A stretch of 13,338 bases of DNA from Betaproteobacteria bacterium (GTDB lineage Bacteria > Pseudomonadota > Gammaproteobacteria > Burkholderiales > Ferrovaceae). The stretch spans positions 1 through 13,338 of the forward strand of contig JAGWPH010000110.1 in assembly GCA_028870615.1 (NCBI GenBank), given 5' to 3'. Of the stretch, positions 1 through 9,328 are shown one piece after another (within the stretch, counting starts at the first letter, position 1; each line of letters opens with the position of its first letter). A program made the translations under genes and the position numbers. The notes under the pieces are model-generated. The model did not search any database. It was not told the origin of the DNA and was given only the letters and a program-made list of their open reading frames with translations.

Positions 1-731
1 CCGGTAGGGGCTTCCACGTGGGCGTCAGGTAACCAGGTATGCAGCGGCCACATGGGCACCTTGACCGCAAAAGACATGAAGAATGCCAGGAAAATCAGCA
101 CCTGGACCCCGAGGGGTAATGGCAGGATCTGAAACTTGATGATCTCGAAAGAACCGCCCGCTTCAAAATACAGGTAGATGAATGCTGCCAGCATCAACAA
201 GGAACCAAGCAATGTGTACAGAAAAAACTTGATGGCGGCATAGACCCGACGCGGCCCTCCCCAGACCCCGATGATCAGGAACATGGGAATCAGCATGGCT
301 TCAAAAAACACGTAGAACAGGATGGCGTCCAGCGCAGCAAACACCCCGTTGATCAGCCCGGACATGATCAGAAAGGCAGCCATGTACTGCGCCAGGCGTT
401 TTTCGATGACCACCCATCCGGCAATCACCACCAGAAGGGTCATGAAGCTGTTGAGCAGCACAAACCACAGGGAAATGCCGTCAATGCCCAGATGGTAGTT
501 GATGTTGAAGGCCGGAATCCACGGCGCCATCTCAACAAACTGCATGGACGCTGTGTCATTTGAAAAATACAGGTACAGAGGCACCGTGACCGCAAAGCCC
601 AGCACAGCGCCGACCAGCGCTGTCCAGCGTGTGGTACAGCCGGTATTTTTTTGGCTGCCGGTCACCAAAACCAGTACGCCTGCGAGAATGGGCAGCCAGA
701 TGCTAAGAGACAGAAAGTAATTTGCAGTCAT
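1..731 (-). CDS. nuoM: NADH-quinone oxidoreductase subunit M (NuoM), 3' end outside window
   Basis: The reading frame opens with ATG at 731 and stays open for 243 codons to the window edge, so roughly the N-terminal half of the usual ~490-residue protein is present. NuoM is one of the three antiporter-like proton-pumping subunits (L, M, N) of the complex I membrane arm. The N-terminus (MTANYFLSLSIWLP) and the motif FFEAMLIPMFLIIGVWGG are typical NuoM sequence. Glu144, in that motif, corresponds to the essential Glu144 of E. coli NuoM. Lys224, in FAVKVPMWPLHTWLPDAH, corresponds to the channel lysine (Lys234 in E. coli). At least six hydrophobic segments are visible. The start lies 15 bp after the nuoL stop and has only a weak Shine-Dalgarno match. 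The identity is secure. The C-terminal half cannot be judged. Confidence 0.97.
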   Translation of the reverse strand, partial: MTANYFLSLSIWLPILAGVLVLVTGSQKNTGCTTRWTALVGAVLGFAVTVPLYLYFSNDTASMQFVEMAPWIPAFNINYHLGIDGISLWFVLLNSFMTLLVVIAGWVVIEKRLAQYMAAFLIMSGLINGVFAALDAILFYVFFEAMLIPMFLIIGVWGGPRRVYAAIKFFLYTLLGSLLMLAAFIYLYFEAGGSFEIIKFQILPLPLGVQVLIFLAFFMSFAVKVPMWPLHTWLPDAHVEAPT

Positions 732-746
732 GAAGTTCCGCTCAGG

Positions 747-2702
747 TTACGCCTTGACGAACCACAGGCTCATCATGATGAACACTCCAAAAATCATGAC
801 GAAGGCGTAGTGGTAAATGTATCCGGTTTGTACCCGGCGCAACCGGGCCGACAGGCGTCCCACCAGGTTGGCAGTGCCGTTGACCATCATGCCGTCAATC
901 ATGGTGATATCGCCCTTGTGCCACAGCCCACTGCCCACTTTGAGGGCACCACCCGCAAAAAAGACTTCATTGAAACGGTCAAAGTAGTACTTGTTGTCCA
1001 GCAGGGTATACAACCCGCCAAAGCGTGCCTTGAGGGCAGCCGGAATATCCGTCCACTTGAGGTACAACGCTGCAGCACAAGCAATGCCCGCAAGTGCCAG
1101 CCAGAAAGGCAAAGCCATCGTGCCGTGTTCGATGAACCCGCCAACGCCTTGCCACTCTTCCCGCATCGCTTGCATGCCACCGTTGCCTGGCAGGACGGTG
1201 ATGGAATGGCCAAAGTACTGGCCGATCACCATGGGTTCGATATACAAGTAGCCTGCCAACACTGAAGGAATAGCCAACAGGATCAACGGCAAGGTAATCA
1301 CCCAGGGTGATTCATGCAGATGCTCAAGGGTGTGGTGATCCATGCGCGGCTTACCGTGGAACGTCATGAACAACATTCTGAAACTATAGAACGCAGTAAT
1401 GAACACCCCTGCCACGACAGCGAAGGTGGCGTAGCTCGCACCCGGAATGGTGCTGCCCTGCACCGCTTCGATGATGGCATCCTTGGAAAAGAATCCGGCA
1501 AAAGGCGGAATGCCCGCAAGCGCGAGAGAACCAATCAACGTCGTCACGTAAGTAATAGGCATATATTTGCGCAGCCCGCCCATGTGACGCATGTCCTGTT
1601 CATGATGCATGGCATGGATCACCGAACCTGCGCCCAGGAACAGCAAGGCCTTGAAGAAAGCGTGGGTCCCCAGGTGAAAAATGGCTATGGGATAAGCCGA
1701 AGCGCCCAGCGCTACCGTCATGTAACCCAACTGTGACAGGGTGGAATAGGCCACCACCCGCTTGATGTCGTTCTGGATGATGCCCAGAAAGGCCATGAAC
1801 AGCGCCGTGCTGGCACCAACAACCAGCACCACCGAACGAGCCGTTTCGGACAGTTCAAACAAGGGGGACATGCGCGACACCATGAAAATCCCGGCCGTCA
1901 CCATGGTGGCCGCATGGATCAATGCCGAAATCGGCGTGGGGCCTTCCATCGAGTCGGGCAGCCAAACATGCAAGGGCATTTGGGCCGACTTGCCCATGGC
2001 GCCAATGAATAACAGGATGCAGACCACGCTCAGTAACGATACCGGACTACCCGGAATCAACATGATGCTGTCCTGCGCCAGCAGGGGGGCACGTTCAAAC
2101 ACAGTGACATAGTCGAGTGAACCAAAGTGAGCCAGAATCAGGCCGATCCCCAGCAGAAATCCAAGATCTCCCACCCGGTTGACGAGAAATGCCTTGAGAC
2201 TGGCATAAATGGCCGTGGGACGGGTATACCAGAAACCGATCAGCAGATATGACACCAGTCCGACGGCTTCCCAGCCAAAAAACAGCTGCAGGAAATTGTT
2301 GGCCATGACCAGCATCAACATGGAAAAGGTAAATAGCGAGATGTAGCTGAAGAAGCGTTGATAGCCTGGATCATCGTGCATATAGCCAATGGTGTAGACA
2401 TGCACCGCCAATGACACAAAGGTCACTACCAACATCAAGGTCACTGTAAGGGGGTCGATCAGGAATCCCACAACCAGCGAGATATCCTCTGTCGTCAGCC
2501 AGGTATAGACCGTGCCGTTGAATATATGGCCTGCATAGACGTCCTGGGCAATCACGATGGATGCCACGAAGGAGATGGCCACCCCCAGAGTGGTAACAAC
2601 ATGGCTTCCGGTATGCCCCAGAGCCTTGCCAAACAGGCCAGCCAGGACGGCTCCCCCCAGGGGTGCCAGGGGAACCAGCAGATATAGGCTAAACATGCTC
2701 AT
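747..2702 (-). CDS. nuoL: NADH-quinone oxidoreductase subunit L (NuoL), proton-pumping antiporter-like subunit
   Basis: This 651-residue, almost wholly hydrophobic protein is the distal antiporter-like subunit of complex I. Family members carry the long lateral helix along the membrane arm at their C-terminus. The Proton_antipo_M core is easy to see. Glu145 lies in FFGWEAVGLVSYLLIGFW and Lys238 in GAMGKSAQMPLHVWLPD. His263 is in the helix after the signature SMEGPTPISALIHAATMV. Lys351 is in THAFFKALLFLGAG and Lys407 in FAGFFSKDAI. These match the conserved proton-path residues of the family. Length is within the normal range (~610-690). ATG at 2702 is chosen because AAGGAA lies about 10 nt upstream. 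A second in-frame ATG two codons later is possible but less well placed. It begins 6 bp after nuoK and ends 15 bp before nuoM, so it is co-transcribed with both. Confidence 0.98.
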   Translation of the reverse strand: MSMFSLYLLVPLAPLGGAVLAGLFGKALGHTGSHVVTTLGVAISFVASIVIAQDVYAGHIFNGTVYTWLTTEDISLVVGFLIDPLTVTLMLVVTFVSLAVHVYTIGYMHDDPGYQRFFSYISLFTFSMLMLVMANNFLQLFFGWEAVGLVSYLLIGFWYTRPTAIYASLKAFLVNRVGDLGFLLGIGLILAHFGSLDYVTVFERAPLLAQDSIMLIPGSPVSLLSVVCILLFIGAMGKSAQMPLHVWLPDSMEGPTPISALIHAATMVTAGIFMVSRMSPLFELSETARSVVLVVGASTALFMAFLGIIQNDIKRVVAYSTLSQLGYMTVALGASAYPIAIFHLGTHAFFKALLFLGAGSVIHAMHHEQDMRHMGGLRKYMPITYVTTLIGSLALAGIPPFAGFFSKDAIIEAVQGSTIPGASYATFAVVAGVFITAFYSFRMLFMTFHGKPRMDHHTLEHLHESPWVITLPLILLAIPSVLAGYLYIEPMVIGQYFGHSITVLPGNGGMQAMREEWQGVGGFIEHGTMALPFWLALAGIACAAALYLKWTDIPAALKARFGGLYTLLDNKYYFDRFNEVFFAGGALKVGSGLWHKGDITMIDGMMVNGTANLVGRLSARLRRVQTGYIYHYAFVMIFGVFIMMSLWFVKA

Positions 2703-2708
2703 GGAGGA

Positions 2709-3014
2709 TCATTCCTTGAGGCTGTTCAGATCATCCACATTGATGGAGTGGATGTTTCGGAACAGCACGACCAAAATCGCAAGACCGATGGCGGACTCTG
2801 CAGCCGCGACGGTCAAGATGAAAAACACGAAGACCTGCCCTGCCATATCGTGTAGGTAATGGGAGAACGCCACAAAATTGAGATTGACGGCCAGCAGCAT
2901 CAGTTCGATGCACATCAGAAGAATGATGAGATTCTTACGATTGAGAAAAATGCCCACCACGCTGATGGCAAACAACACGGCGCCCAGCATCAGGTAATCG
3001 GTCAGATTGATCAT
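2709..3014 (-). CDS. nuoK: NADH-quinone oxidoreductase subunit K (NuoK)
   Basis: NuoK is a small three-helix membrane subunit (101 residues, the family norm) homologous to MrpC/MnhC of Na+/H+ antiporters. It forms part of the E-channel in complex I. Two buried glutamates essential for coupling in E. coli (Glu36 and Glu72) are present here as Glu37, in [15 protein letters not shown], and Glu73, in [13 protein letters not shown]. The ATG at 3014 overlaps the nuoJ stop by one base (TGATG), and AAAGGA lies 6 nt upstream. A TTG one codon earlier is a possible but poorly spaced start. The overlap suggests translational coupling to nuoJ. The C-terminal sequence [11 protein letters not shown] is typical of proteobacterial NuoK. 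Confidence 0.98.
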   Translation of the reverse strand: MINLTDYLMLGAVLFAISVVGIFLNRKNLIILLMCIELMLLAVNLNFVAFSHYLHDMAGQVFVFFILTVAAAESAIGLAILVVLFRNIHSINVDDLNSLKE

Positions 3015-3619
3015 CAATGGTCCTTTTCGACGCGCATGGCCACGATACGAAGCCGATCGGCCGCCTTGACGCGAACCTGTTGCGCCGGATCCATATGCTT
3101 GGAATCCTTGCGTCGCCGCAGCGTCAGGGCGATGGCCGCCACGATGGCCACCAGCAGGATGACTGCAGCCAGTTCGAAGGGGTAGACATAATCGGTATAC
3201 AGCACAAGCCCCAACTCCCGGGTATTACTGACGTTTTCCGCGGCAGGTGCAATATTTGCGCCCAAGTTGACGAATTGCCTGCTGGTCACGACCAGCACCA
3301 TTTCCCCCACCATCAGCACGGCCACCCCCGCGCCCAGAGGCAGATGCTTCCAAAAACCTTCGCGCAGCCGTTCAAGATCGACATTCAGCATCATTACCAC
3401 AAACAGGAACAACACCATCACCGCACCTACATAAACCAGCACCAGGGCGATCGCCAGAAACTCGGCCTCCAGCATCATCCACAAACCAGCACCGTTGAAA
3501 AATGCCAGCACCAGGAACAGCGCCGCATGGACCGGGTTACGCGCCGTAATCACGCCCGCAGCAGCAGCCAGCAACACCAGTGCGAAGCCGGAAAATATCA
3601 GTACGGAAAAATCAGTCAC
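3014..3619 (-). CDS. nuoJ: NADH-quinone oxidoreductase subunit J (NuoJ)
   Basis: NuoJ (201 residues) is a membrane subunit with about five helices that sits between NuoA/NuoH and NuoK. It takes part in the conformational coupling between quinone reduction and proton pumping. The signature [21 protein letters not shown] (residues about 61-81) marks the third helix, which carries the pi-bulge and the conserved tyrosine, here Tyr63. The start is GTG at 3619, which is unusual in this operon. It is supported by AAGGA 8 nt upstream, a sequence that also includes part of the nuoI stop codon (TAAGGA), and by agreement with typical NuoJ N-termini. The C-terminal ~40 residues are hydrophilic and variable, as in other family members. 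It starts 11 bp after nuoI and overlaps nuoK by one base. Confidence 0.97.
   Translation of the reverse strand: MTDFSVLIFSGFALVLLAAAAGVITARNPVHAALFLVLAFFNGAGLWMMLEAEFLAIALVLVYVGAVMVLFLFVVMMLNVDLERLREGFWKHLPLGAGVAVLMVGEMVLVVTSRQFVNLGANIAPAAENVSNTRELGLVLYTDYVYPFELAAVILLVAIVAAIALTLRRRKDSKHMDPAQQVRVKAADRLRIVAMRVEKDH
3021..3026 (-). promoter_or_regulatory. Ribosome-binding site of nuoK
   Basis: AAAGGA lies in the final codons of nuoJ, 6 nt before the nuoK ATG at 3014. The neighbouring TTG at 3017 would have a spacing of only 3 nt, so the ATG is the better start. Confidence 0.75.
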
Positions 3620-3630
3620 CTTGGCGTTCC

Positions 3631-4119
3631 TTATCGGAAACGTGCGTCTTCGGCACGATCGGCTGCTATCTGGGCTTCATAACGATCCCCCACAGCCAGC
3701 AACCGTTCCTTGGTCATCAGAAGATCGCTCCGTTGTTCGCCGTGATATTCAAAAATTCGCGTCTCCACGATCGAATCAACGGGGCAGGATTCTTCACAGA
3801 ATCCGCAGAAGATGCATTTGGACAAATCGATGTCATAGCGGGTGGTGCGACGGCTGCCATCGGCACGCTGTTCCGATTCGATGGTGATGGCCATGGCAGG
3901 ACAGACCGCTTCACACAACTTGCAGGCAATGCAGCGTTCTTCGCCGTTGGGATAGCGGCGCAACGCATGCAGCCCGCGAAAACGCGGTGATATGGGCGTT
4001 TTTTCCTCGGGATACAATACGGTGATTTTTCGCGCCAGAAAATGGCGGCCCGTCACACTCATCCCCCTGAAGAGTTCGGTGAGCGTCCAGTTTTTAACGA
4101 ATTCCTTGATGGCACCCAT
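3631..4119 (-). CDS. nuoI: NADH-quinone oxidoreductase subunit I (NuoI), 2x[4Fe-4S] ferredoxin-like
   Basis: NuoI (162 residues, normal length) carries clusters N6a and N6b, which pass electrons from NuoG towards cluster N2 in NuoB. Two classical CxxCxxCxxxCP motifs are seen: Cys63, Cys66, Cys69 and Cys73, and Cys102, Cys105, Cys108 and Cys112. By the usual ferredoxin swap, the last cysteine of each motif ligates the other cluster. An N-terminal amphipathic stretch (residues 1-30, including [17 protein letters not shown]) is the usual membrane-surface anchor. ATG at 4119 has GAGGA 6 nt upstream and lies 13 bp after the nuoH stop. The C-terminus ([14 protein letters not shown]) is typical of alpha- and betaproteobacterial NuoI. 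Confidence 0.98.
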   Translation of the reverse strand: MGAIKEFVKNWTLTELFRGMSVTGRHFLARKITVLYPEEKTPISPRFRGLHALRRYPNGEERCIACKLCEAVCPAMAITIESEQRADGSRRTTRYDIDLSKCIFCGFCEESCPVDSIVETRIFEYHGEQRSDLLMTKERLLAVGDRYEAQIAADRAEDARFR

Positions 4120-4132
4120 GGCAAATCCTCGA

Positions 4133-5182
4133 TCAATGGAACCAGATGTTAAGCACAGGCAAACCGCGTAATGGTTCCTGCATCAACGCAGCTACCAGCA
4201 CCAGCCACACCAGGGTCGCTGGAATAAACACCTTCCAACCCAGACGCATGATCTGGTCGTACCGGTAACGCGGAAAAGTGGCTCTGAACCACAAAAACAG
4301 AAACAACACAAAACTCATCTTGGCAAACAACCACAAGATGCTGTCCGGCAGGAACGGTAACGGGGACAGCCAGCCTCCCATGAACATGATGGATGTCAAT
4401 GCCGCAATCAAAATCATGTTGGCGTATTCAGCCAGGAAGAAAATGGCAAAGGTCATGCCGGAATATTCCACATGAAACCCGGCGACGATTTCAGATTCGC
4501 CTTCTGCCACGTCAAACGGAGCACGGTTGGTTTCAGCAGTGCCCGAGATGACGTAGATCACGAACATGGGCAGCAACGGAATCCAGTTCCACTGCAGCAG
4601 TCCCAACGCACCTTGTTGCGCCTTGACGATCTCCACCAGATTAAGACTGTGTGACATCATCAGCACTGTCACCAGCGCAAACCCCATGGCAATTTCGTAG
4701 GAGACAATCTGGGCTGCAGAACGCAGTGCGCCCAGGAACGCATATTTGGAGTTGGACGCCCAGCCGGCAATCACCACGCCGTATACGCCCATCGAGGTGA
4801 TCGCCATAACATAGAGCAAACTGGCATCAACGTTGGCCAGCACGAGCTCGGGGTTGAAGGGGATTACCGCCCAGGCTGCCAGCGCCGGCATGATGGCGAG
4901 CACCGGGCCCAACACAAAGAGAAACTTGTTGGCACCGCTTGGGACCACAATTTCCTTCATCAAAAGCTTGATGGCATCAGCGATGGGCTGCAACAGCCCG
5001 TAAGGGCCCACCCGGTTGGGGCCAATACGAATCTGCATGTAGCCAATCACTTTGCGTTCAACCAATGTGAGATAGGCGACGACCCCCATCAGCGGCAAGA
5101 CGATGGCCACAATTTTGACCAGCGCCCAGACAGTCGGCCAAAATGGGCCAAAAAACTCCTGTACTGCTTGTGAAACCATCAT
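4133..5182 (-). CDS. nuoH: NADH-quinone oxidoreductase subunit H (NuoH)
   Basis: NuoH (349 residues, about eight helices) is the membrane subunit that, with NuoB and NuoD, forms the ubiquinone-binding chamber and the entry to the E-channel. Family signatures seen include [19 protein letters not shown] (residues 42-60), the [20 protein letters not shown] block (145-164) and the acidic loop after [17 protein letters not shown] (215-231). The Glu/Asp residues implicated in proton transfer and quinone binding are all there. Two adjacent ATG codons could start the gene. The first, at 5182, is chosen because GGAGG lies 7 nt upstream. With this start, nuoG and nuoH overlap by four bases (ATGA), suggesting translational coupling. 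A longer in-frame extension upstream lies wholly within nuoG and has no family resemblance, so I left it out. Confidence 0.97.
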   Translation of the reverse strand: MMVSQAVQEFFGPFWPTVWALVKIVAIVLPLMGVVAYLTLVERKVIGYMQIRIGPNRVGPYGLLQPIADAIKLLMKEIVVPSGANKFLFVLGPVLAIMPALAAWAVIPFNPELVLANVDASLLYVMAITSMGVYGVVIAGWASNSKYAFLGALRSAAQIVSYEIAMGFALVTVLMMSHSLNLVEIVKAQQGALGLLQWNWIPLLPMFVIYVISGTAETNRAPFDVAEGESEIVAGFHVEYSGMTFAIFFLAEYANMILIAALTSIMFMGGWLSPLPFLPDSILWLFAKMSFVLFLFLWFRATFPRYRYDQIMRLGWKVFIPATLVWLVLVAALMQEPLRGLPVLNIWFH

Positions 5183-7560
5183 GCGCAAGCCTCCAGGGAA
5201 ACCGTACCCAATGCGTCCCCCAATCCGGCCGTGGCAGGGTGCGCAGCAGGAATGCGCGCGCACCCATCCGGGACGCTTGCGTCAAATACCAGAGGCAACT
5301 CGGCCACCCCCTCGCCCTGGCGCACCCGAACCAGTTGCCCGGAGGAAAGGCCAAGACGCGCACCCAGTTGGGGGTGGATCGTGACTTGCAAAGTACTGCC
5401 CAACCGCGTGGCTTGCAGTGCCGGGGAACGGCGCACCAATGGGTCGGCATGATACAGGGGTACTTCGCCGATCCGCTCGATGGTCCCGAGTGAAGCACGA
5501 ATTTTAAGCTTGGGCACTCCGGACAACCCGTTGTCCCCGGATTGGCCAGCCACCAATGCCAGGTCCGGGGAGATCTCCGTCCGCACTTCTTCAATAGACT
5601 CGAACTCAAAACCGGAGAGTTCGAAGAGATTTCCGAGTACCCGTAATACTTTCCATGCCGGACGGGCATCATCTTTGGGGGCCACTACACCGTTGAAGGA
5701 TTGGGCGCGACCCTCCATGCTGACAAAGGTCCCAGCGGTTTCTGTGAAGGGTGCGATGGGCAGAATCACCGTGGCCCAGTCTTCGGCCTGCCCTTTGAAT
5801 GCCGACAGGGCGACAACAAAGTCGGCAGACTTCAAGGCCGCCATCGCCATGGATGGATCGGCACAATCCAGTTGCGGTTCCAGCCCCATCACCAAATAGG
5901 CTTTGCGCGGGGTGCGTAACATGGCTTGCGCGTCGAGCCCGCAAGCCGATGAGATCCCAAGGGGGCCGCGATGCGGTACGGCACCAGCAAGCGTTGCGCC
6001 CACGCTGTTGGCGGCTTCGCCCAGGATCCCGAAGGGACAATCCAGTAATCGCGCCAACTCCTCCGCCAGCGCGTAGAGCGTGCCGTATGCCGGGTGGTGC
6101 TGCGCCAGGTGCCCCAGAAAGATCGCTCGCGCCGGATCACGCAACAGACTTTCGGCGATCTGGTCCGCCGTTGCGGAAGGCTGCCCTCCCAGCATCGGCT
6201 GCAATGCTTCACGGACAGGCTGCCCTTGACGCAGGGCCACGGCCTGCAGCACTTGAGCCAGCAATCCCGGCATCTCGCTGGGGGTGCCGATCAACTGTCG
6301 GGCCACCGGCATGGCCAGGTCATCCACGAACGGATTGATGAGATGGACCTGGGCTCCCATGGTTACCGCACGGCGCAGGCGTACGGCCAGGAGCGGTTGT
6401 TCCTGGCGCAGGGTGCTGCCGATGATGAGGCAGGATTTGAGGTGAGACCAACGGGCCACCGGTACACCCAACCAGGGCGCACCGCGCTGCACCGCGTCGA
6501 GCGAAAAATCGGTTTGCCGGGTGCGGTGATCAATATTGTGCGACCCCAGTTCGCGCATCAGCCTCTGGGCCAGGTAGAGTTCCTCCAGGGTTTGATGGGG
6601 GCTCACCAGAGCACCCAGCGCCTCGCTGCCATGGGCGTTACGCACCTTGGTGAAGGCATCCACCACCACCTGCAGGGCCTCGGCCCAACCCGTCTCTACC
6701 CACTGCCCATCCTGCTTGATCATGGGTCGGGCAAGGCGATCTTCACTGCGGAGCGCCTGGTAGGAAAAGCGGTCGCGGTCGGAGAGCCAGCATTCATTGA
6801 TGGCTTCGTTGGCCCTGGGCAACACCCGGGCCACCTGGGTATTCTGCTTGACCTGTACCTCCAGGTTGGAACCCAGTCCATCGTGCGGACTGACCGATGG
6901 ATAACGGGTCAACTCCCAGGAACGTGCGGTATAACGAAAGGGTTTGCTGGTCAGGGCGCCCACCGGGCACAGATCAATGGCATTGCCGGATACTTCGGAA
7001 TCCACCGTCAGGTCCATGAATGCCAGAATTTCGGAATACTCGCCCCGTCCTCCCACACCCAGTTCCATAACGCCGGCGATTTCCTGACCATAGCGCACAC
7101 AGCGTGTACACAGGATGCAGCGGGTCATGTCTGTGGAAATGAGCGGACCCAGGTCCTTGTTGGAGATTACGCGCTTTTCTTCACGGTAACGTGAGGCCAC
7201 CCCACCATACCCCACGCTGATATCCTGCAGTTTGCATTCGCCCCCCTGATCACAAATGGGGCAATCGAGCGGATGGTTGATCAGCAAAAACTCCATCACG
7301 GCTTTTTGTGCCTTGATGGCGTAATCGGAATGGGTCTGGACTTTCATGCCTTCCGTGACAGGGGTGGCACAGGCCGGTAACGGTTTGGGGGCTTTTTCCA
7401 CCTGTACAAGACACATGCGGCAATTGGCCGCAATGGACAGCTTGCGGTGATAACAGAAGTGGGGGATCTTGATGCGCAACTGTTTGGCGGCGTCCATCAC
7501 GGTCCGCCCGCTTTCCACCTGAGTGGGTTGCCCATCAATTTCGATATTCAGCAATGCCAT
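5179..7560 (-). CDS. nuoG: NADH-quinone oxidoreductase subunit G (NuoG), Fe-S subunit
   Basis: NuoG (793 residues, normal for betaproteobacteria) conducts electrons from NuoF to NuoI in the peripheral arm. Its N-terminal domain resembles iron hydrogenase. The 2Fe-2S cluster N1b ligands are Cys36, Cys47, Cys50 and Cys64. The N5 ligands are His96, Cys100, Cys103 and Cys109, the unusual HxxxCxxCxxxxxC pattern. The N4 ligands are Cys148, Cys151, Cys154 and Cys198. The rest is a degenerate molybdopterin-oxidoreductase fold that binds no cofactor in known complexes. The region near residues 216-232, where E. coli NuoG has the extra N7 cysteines, lacks them, so N7 is absent. The far C-terminus (about 690-793) is the least conserved part but ends with a recognisable molybdopterin-dinucleotide-binding-like domain. 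ATG at 7560 is 3 bp after the nuoF stop, with AAAAGG about 11 nt upstream. Confidence 0.97.
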   Translation of the reverse strand: MALLNIEIDGQPTQVESGRTVMDAAKQLRIKIPHFCYHRKLSIAANCRMCLVQVEKAPKPLPACATPVTEGMKVQTHSDYAIKAQKAVMEFLLINHPLDCPICDQGGECKLQDISVGYGGVASRYREEKRVISNKDLGPLISTDMTRCILCTRCVRYGQEIAGVMELGVGGRGEYSEILAFMDLTVDSEVSGNAIDLCPVGALTSKPFRYTARSWELTRYPSVSPHDGLGSNLEVQVKQNTQVARVLPRANEAINECWLSDRDRFSYQALRSEDRLARPMIKQDGQWVETGWAEALQVVVDAFTKVRNAHGSEALGALVSPHQTLEELYLAQRLMRELGSHNIDHRTRQTDFSLDAVQRGAPWLGVPVARWSHLKSCLIIGSTLRQEQPLLAVRLRRAVTMGAQVHLINPFVDDLAMPVARQLIGTPSEMPGLLAQVLQAVALRQGQPVREALQPMLGGQPSATADQIAESLLRDPARAIFLGHLAQHHPAYGTLYALAEELARLLDCPFGILGEAANSVGATLAGAVPHRGPLGISSACGLDAQAMLRTPRKAYLVMGLEPQLDCADPSMAMAALKSADFVVALSAFKGQAEDWATVILPIAPFTETAGTFVSMEGRAQSFNGVVAPKDDARPAWKVLRVLGNLFELSGFEFESIEEVRTEISPDLALVAGQSGDNGLSGVPKLKIRASLGTIERIGEVPLYHADPLVRRSPALQATRLGSTLQVTIHPQLGARLGLSSGQLVRVRQGEGVAELPLVFDASVPDGCARIPAAHPATAGLGDALGTVSLEACA
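5190..5194 (-). promoter_or_regulatory. Ribosome-binding site of nuoH
   Basis: GGAGG lies within the last codons of nuoG. It is 7 nt before the ATG at 5182 and 10 nt before the adjacent ATG at 5179, which favours the first as the nuoH start. Confidence 0.8.
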
Positions 7561-7563
7561 GAC

Positions 7564-8853
7564 TTACGCTACCTTTTCCTGACGTTGGGGCGCATTCACC
7601 AGGCACCGCTTGTGGGTGATATGGTGTTCGAACTCTGAACGGAAATGATTGACGAAACTGCGAACGGGCATCGCAGCGGCATCCCCCAGAGCACAGATGG
7701 TGCGACCCTGAATGTTGTCGCTTAGGGACAACAGAAGATCGAGGTCTTCAGCCCTTCCCTTCCCATGTTCGATACGATTTACGATGCGATAAAGCCAACC
7801 GGTTCCCTCGCGACACGGCGTGCATTGCCCGCAGGATTCTTCATGATAGAAATACGACAGGCGTTCCAGGGCGCGCACCATGCAGGTGGTCTCATCCATC
7901 ACGATGACCGCACCCGAACCCAGCATGGAACCGGCCTTGGCGATGGCATCGTAATCCATGTCGGTCTGCATCATGAGTTCGCCGGGCAACACCGGCATGG
8001 ACGAGCCTCCGGGAATCACGGCCTTGATCCTGCGCCCACCGCGCATGCCTCCGGCCATTTCCAGAAGTTGGGCAAAGGGTGTCCCGAGCCGGACTTCGTA
8101 GTTCCCGGGACGGGTAACATGGCCCGAGACTGAAAAAATCTTGGTACCGCCGTTGTTGGGCTTGCCCAGCTCCAGAAATGCCTCGCCACCATTTCGAATA
8201 ATCCAGGGAACGCTGGCAAAGGTCTCCGTATTGTTGATGGTGGTGGGTTTGCCATACAGTCCATAGTTGGCTGGAAAGGGCGGCTTGTAGCGCGGCTGGC
8301 CTTTCTTGCCCTCGAGGGATTCCAGCAGTGCAGTTTCCTCGCCGCAGATGTAAGCGCCGTAGCCATGGTGATTGAAGAGTTCAAAAGAAAACCCGGAACC
8401 CAGAATGTTCCGGCCCAGAAAACCCGCTTCCCGCGCCTCCTCGAGAGCTTCCTCGCATCGCAAATAGGTCGACCAGATTTCAGCGTGAATGTAATTGTAG
8501 CCACGCGATGTTCCCATGGCGTAAGCCGCGATAATCATTCCTTCGATCAGGGCATGGGGGTTGTAGCGCAGAATGTCGCGGTCCTTGAAAGTGCCCGGCT
8601 CGCCCTCATCCGAATTGCAGACAATATATTTTTCACCCTGATAGTTCTTGGGCATGAATGTCCATTTGAGTCCGGTAGGAAAGCCGGCGCCCCCTCGCCC
8701 ACGCAACGCAGATCTCTTGATTTCGTCAATGACCTGTTCAGGCGTCATGTCCGACAAAACCTTGCGCAAGGCTTCATAGCCCCCGCGCTGGACGTACTCG
8801 GCCAGTCGCCAGGTGCGCTCACCGTCGAGACCTCCCAAAATCACCTGGGTCAT
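7564..8853 (-). CDS. nuoF: NADH-quinone oxidoreductase subunit F (NuoF), NADH- and FMN-binding
   Basis: NuoF (429 residues, normal length) oxidises NADH. It binds FMN and the [4Fe-4S] cluster N3, and it is the electron entry point of complex I. The glycine-rich [13 protein letters not shown] motif (about residues 52-64) is the nucleotide-binding loop. The block [14 protein letters not shown] (from about residue 79) belongs to the FMN/NADH pocket. A SLBB-like segment follows in the middle. N3 ligands are Cys341, Cys344 and Cys347, in [15 protein letters not shown], and Cys387, in [13 protein letters not shown]. The start ATG at 8853 overlaps the nuoE stop by four bases (ATGA), and AAGGAG is 8 nt upstream. 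It is likely coupled to nuoE, its direct partner in the NADH dehydrogenase module. Confidence 0.98.
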   Translation of the reverse strand: MTQVILGGLDGERTWRLAEYVQRGGYEALRKVLSDMTPEQVIDEIKRSALRGRGGAGFPTGLKWTFMPKNYQGEKYIVCNSDEGEPGTFKDRDILRYNPHALIEGMIIAAYAMGTSRGYNYIHAEIWSTYLRCEEALEEAREAGFLGRNILGSGFSFELFNHHGYGAYICGEETALLESLEGKKGQPRYKPPFPANYGLYGKPTTINNTETFASVPWIIRNGGEAFLELGKPNNGGTKIFSVSGHVTRPGNYEVRLGTPFAQLLEMAGGMRGGRRIKAVIPGGSSMPVLPGELMMQTDMDYDAIAKAGSMLGSGAVIVMDETTCMVRALERLSYFYHEESCGQCTPCREGTGWLYRIVNRIEHGKGRAEDLDLLLSLSDNIQGRTICALGDAAAMPVRSFVNHFRSEFEHHITHKRCLVNAPQRQEKVA

Positions 8854-9326
8854 GACTTCAACTCCTTGAGGAGCGCTTCCACTTTTTCTTCATCCATGAA
8901 GGAATGCATGTCGTAGTTGTTGACCAATAGCACCGGTGCATCACCGCAGGCGCCAAAACACTGGCCTTCCTTGAGACTGAATTCACCGTCCGGGGTGACT
9001 TCGTTAAAACCGATTCCCAACCGACGCTTGAGGTTGTCGCACAGGTCGGTAGCACCGGACAGGGCACAGGGAAGATTGGTACAGACCGTGATCTTGTGCC
9101 GACCCATGGGCTTGAGGTTGTACATTTCGTAAAAGGTGGCCACTTCGTATACGGCGATGGCGGTCATGCCCAGGTATTCCGCCACGCTGTTCATGACTTC
9201 CTTGGGCAACCAGCCATGTTCGTCCTGGGCAATGCGCAGTGCAGACATGATGGCCGACGGCTTCTGATCTGCAGGGTACTTGGCAATTTCGCGGTCGATC
9301 AGTTGTTTCGATTGCGGGCTCAGCAT
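8850..9326 (-). CDS. nuoE: NADH-quinone oxidoreductase subunit E (NuoE), thioredoxin-like [2Fe-2S]
   Basis: NuoE (158 residues) is the 24-kDa-type subunit that carries the off-pathway [2Fe-2S] cluster N1a next to the FMN of NuoF. The ligands are seen as Cys82 and Cys87, in [11 protein letters not shown], and Cys123 and Cys127, in [10 protein letters not shown]. The N-terminal helical domain (residues about 1-75, including the EVATFYEMY stretch) and the C-terminal thioredoxin-like domain are both complete. ATG at 9326 is chosen over upstream in-frame starts because it gives the family N-terminus and has AGGTGG 10 nt upstream, inside the end of nuoD. The upstream codons would read through nuoD in another frame. 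It begins 2 bp after the nuoD stop and overlaps nuoF by four bases. Confidence 0.97.
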   Translation of the reverse strand: MLSPQSKQLIDREIAKYPADQKPSAIMSALRIAQDEHGWLPKEVMNSVAEYLGMTAIAVYEVATFYEMYNLKPMGRHKITVCTNLPCALSGATDLCDNLKRRLGIGFNEVTPDGEFSLKEGQCFGACGDAPVLLVNNYDMHSFMDEEKVEALLKELKS

Positions 9327-9328
9327 GA

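Noticed and set aside
3017..3682. A His/Gln-rich 221-codon plus-strand frame opposite nuoJ.
   Set aside because: The composition is the mirror of the hydrophobic codons of NuoJ. It is a shadow frame, not a metal-binding protein.
5183..5263. A 27-codon N-terminal extension of NuoH.
   Set aside because: It lies within the end of nuoG in another frame, is Cys/Gly/Arg-rich unlike the family, and the ATG at 5182 has a well-placed GGAGG.
6094..7194. A 366-codon open frame on the plus strand opposite nuoG.
   Set aside because: It lies entirely within nuoG, whose Fe-S motifs prove the minus-strand frame. The antisense product has no family features and no upstream signals.
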